DNA from: Annulohypoxylon bovei var. microspora
Taxonomy: Eukaryota > Ascomycota > Sordariomycetes > Xylariales > Hypoxylaceae
Direction: 5' to 3'
Assembly (NCBI GenBank): GCA_022836615.1
Contig: MU405244.1
Coordinates: forward strand, 62,001 to 126,000
Length of the DNA: 64,000 bases
The translations under genes were made by a program, and so were the position numbers. Below the pieces are notes generated by a model that was not told the DNA's origin, did no database searches, and saw only the letters and a program-made list of their open reading frames with translations. Positions 63,801 through 64,000 of this stretch are shown here, one piece after another (positions within the stretch are counted from its first letter, which is position 1; each line of letters opens with the position of its first letter).

Positions 63801-64000
63801 ACTTAGCGGAACAAACGTGCTGGCGGCATGTAAGTCGCCGTTTGTATGTAGGAACGCCCCAAGTAATGATCTCATTGGGTCTTGCCTGTGACTCTATGAC
63901 CTAACGTTTCTGTAGCTCCTTCTCGAATATCGAAATTTGATATGCGGCATCGCTTGGCCGAGAGATCATAGCTCGCCATCCAATATGTCCGTCCATACGT
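60849..64000. other. Intergenic right end, nothing firmly recognised
   Basis: Contains the 3' flank of PLS1. A G+C-richer stretch at 61900-62560 carries a 162-codon plus frame (61900-62388), rich in Arg, Ser and Gly, with an opposing 84-codon frame and no motif. I see no exon structure. The remainder to 64000 has only short frames. Confidence 0.45.

Noticed and set aside
1..64000. CRISPR arrays, bacterial operons, rRNA genes
   Set aside because: The window is fungal nuclear DNA with spliced genes. No regularly spaced repeats, Shine-Dalgarno sites or rRNA sequences were seen.

Overview
The window looks like nuclear DNA of a filamentous ascomycete (Pezizomycotina, most likely Sordariomycetes). 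The evidence is short introns of about 50-110 nt with GTAAGT-like donors and CTAAC-like branch sites, a HET-domain gene, a MADS-box regulator of the Mcm1 type, a fungal Ctr copper transporter and a PLS1-type tetraspanin. Species cannot be told from the sequence. Gene models were assembled by eye, joining open frames across introns; splice sites are inferred, not observed in RNA.

The window is gene-poor. Nine gene models (one interrupted) are well or fairly well supported, and two further small spliced genes are tentative. Left to right they are: a secreted or membrane-anchored hypothetical protein (1929-2766, minus); the GPI-anchor biosynthesis subunit GPI2/PIG-C (5409-6953, plus); a possible 78-residue protein with a 14-nt first exon (8017-8320, minus); a zinc-finger regulator with fingers at both ends (9563-11337, minus); a tentative four-exon gene (19080-20137, minus); a C2H2 transcription factor (26557-28012, plus); an ISC1-type inositol phosphosphingolipid phospholipase C (35679-37391, plus); a HET-domain gene broken by an in-frame TAG (37731-39641, minus); a Ctr copper transporter (43676-44301, plus); the MADS-box factor Mcm1 (48631-49505, minus); and the tetraspanin PLS1 (60040-60848, plus).

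The genes do not form an evident cluster. They serve membrane lipid and GPI metabolism (GPI2, ISC1), copper uptake, transcription (Mcm1, two zinc-finger proteins), non-self recognition (HET) and, in relatives, penetration-peg or ascospore germination functions (PLS1). Only ISC1 and HET are close neighbours, converging 339 bp apart.

The rest is repeat-marked intergenic DNA: A+T-rich blocks (1-720, about 13050-15300, 57540-58260), a roughly 890-bp element with terminal inverted repeats and a possible TA target duplication (57450-58339), a diverged dispersed repeat pair (797-917 and 42951-43071), four separate 9-bp tandem repeats, and many short (TAGG)n/(CCTA)n tracts. The A+T-rich element and the C-to-T pattern between the repeat copies suggest past repeat-induced point mutation, but this is inference.
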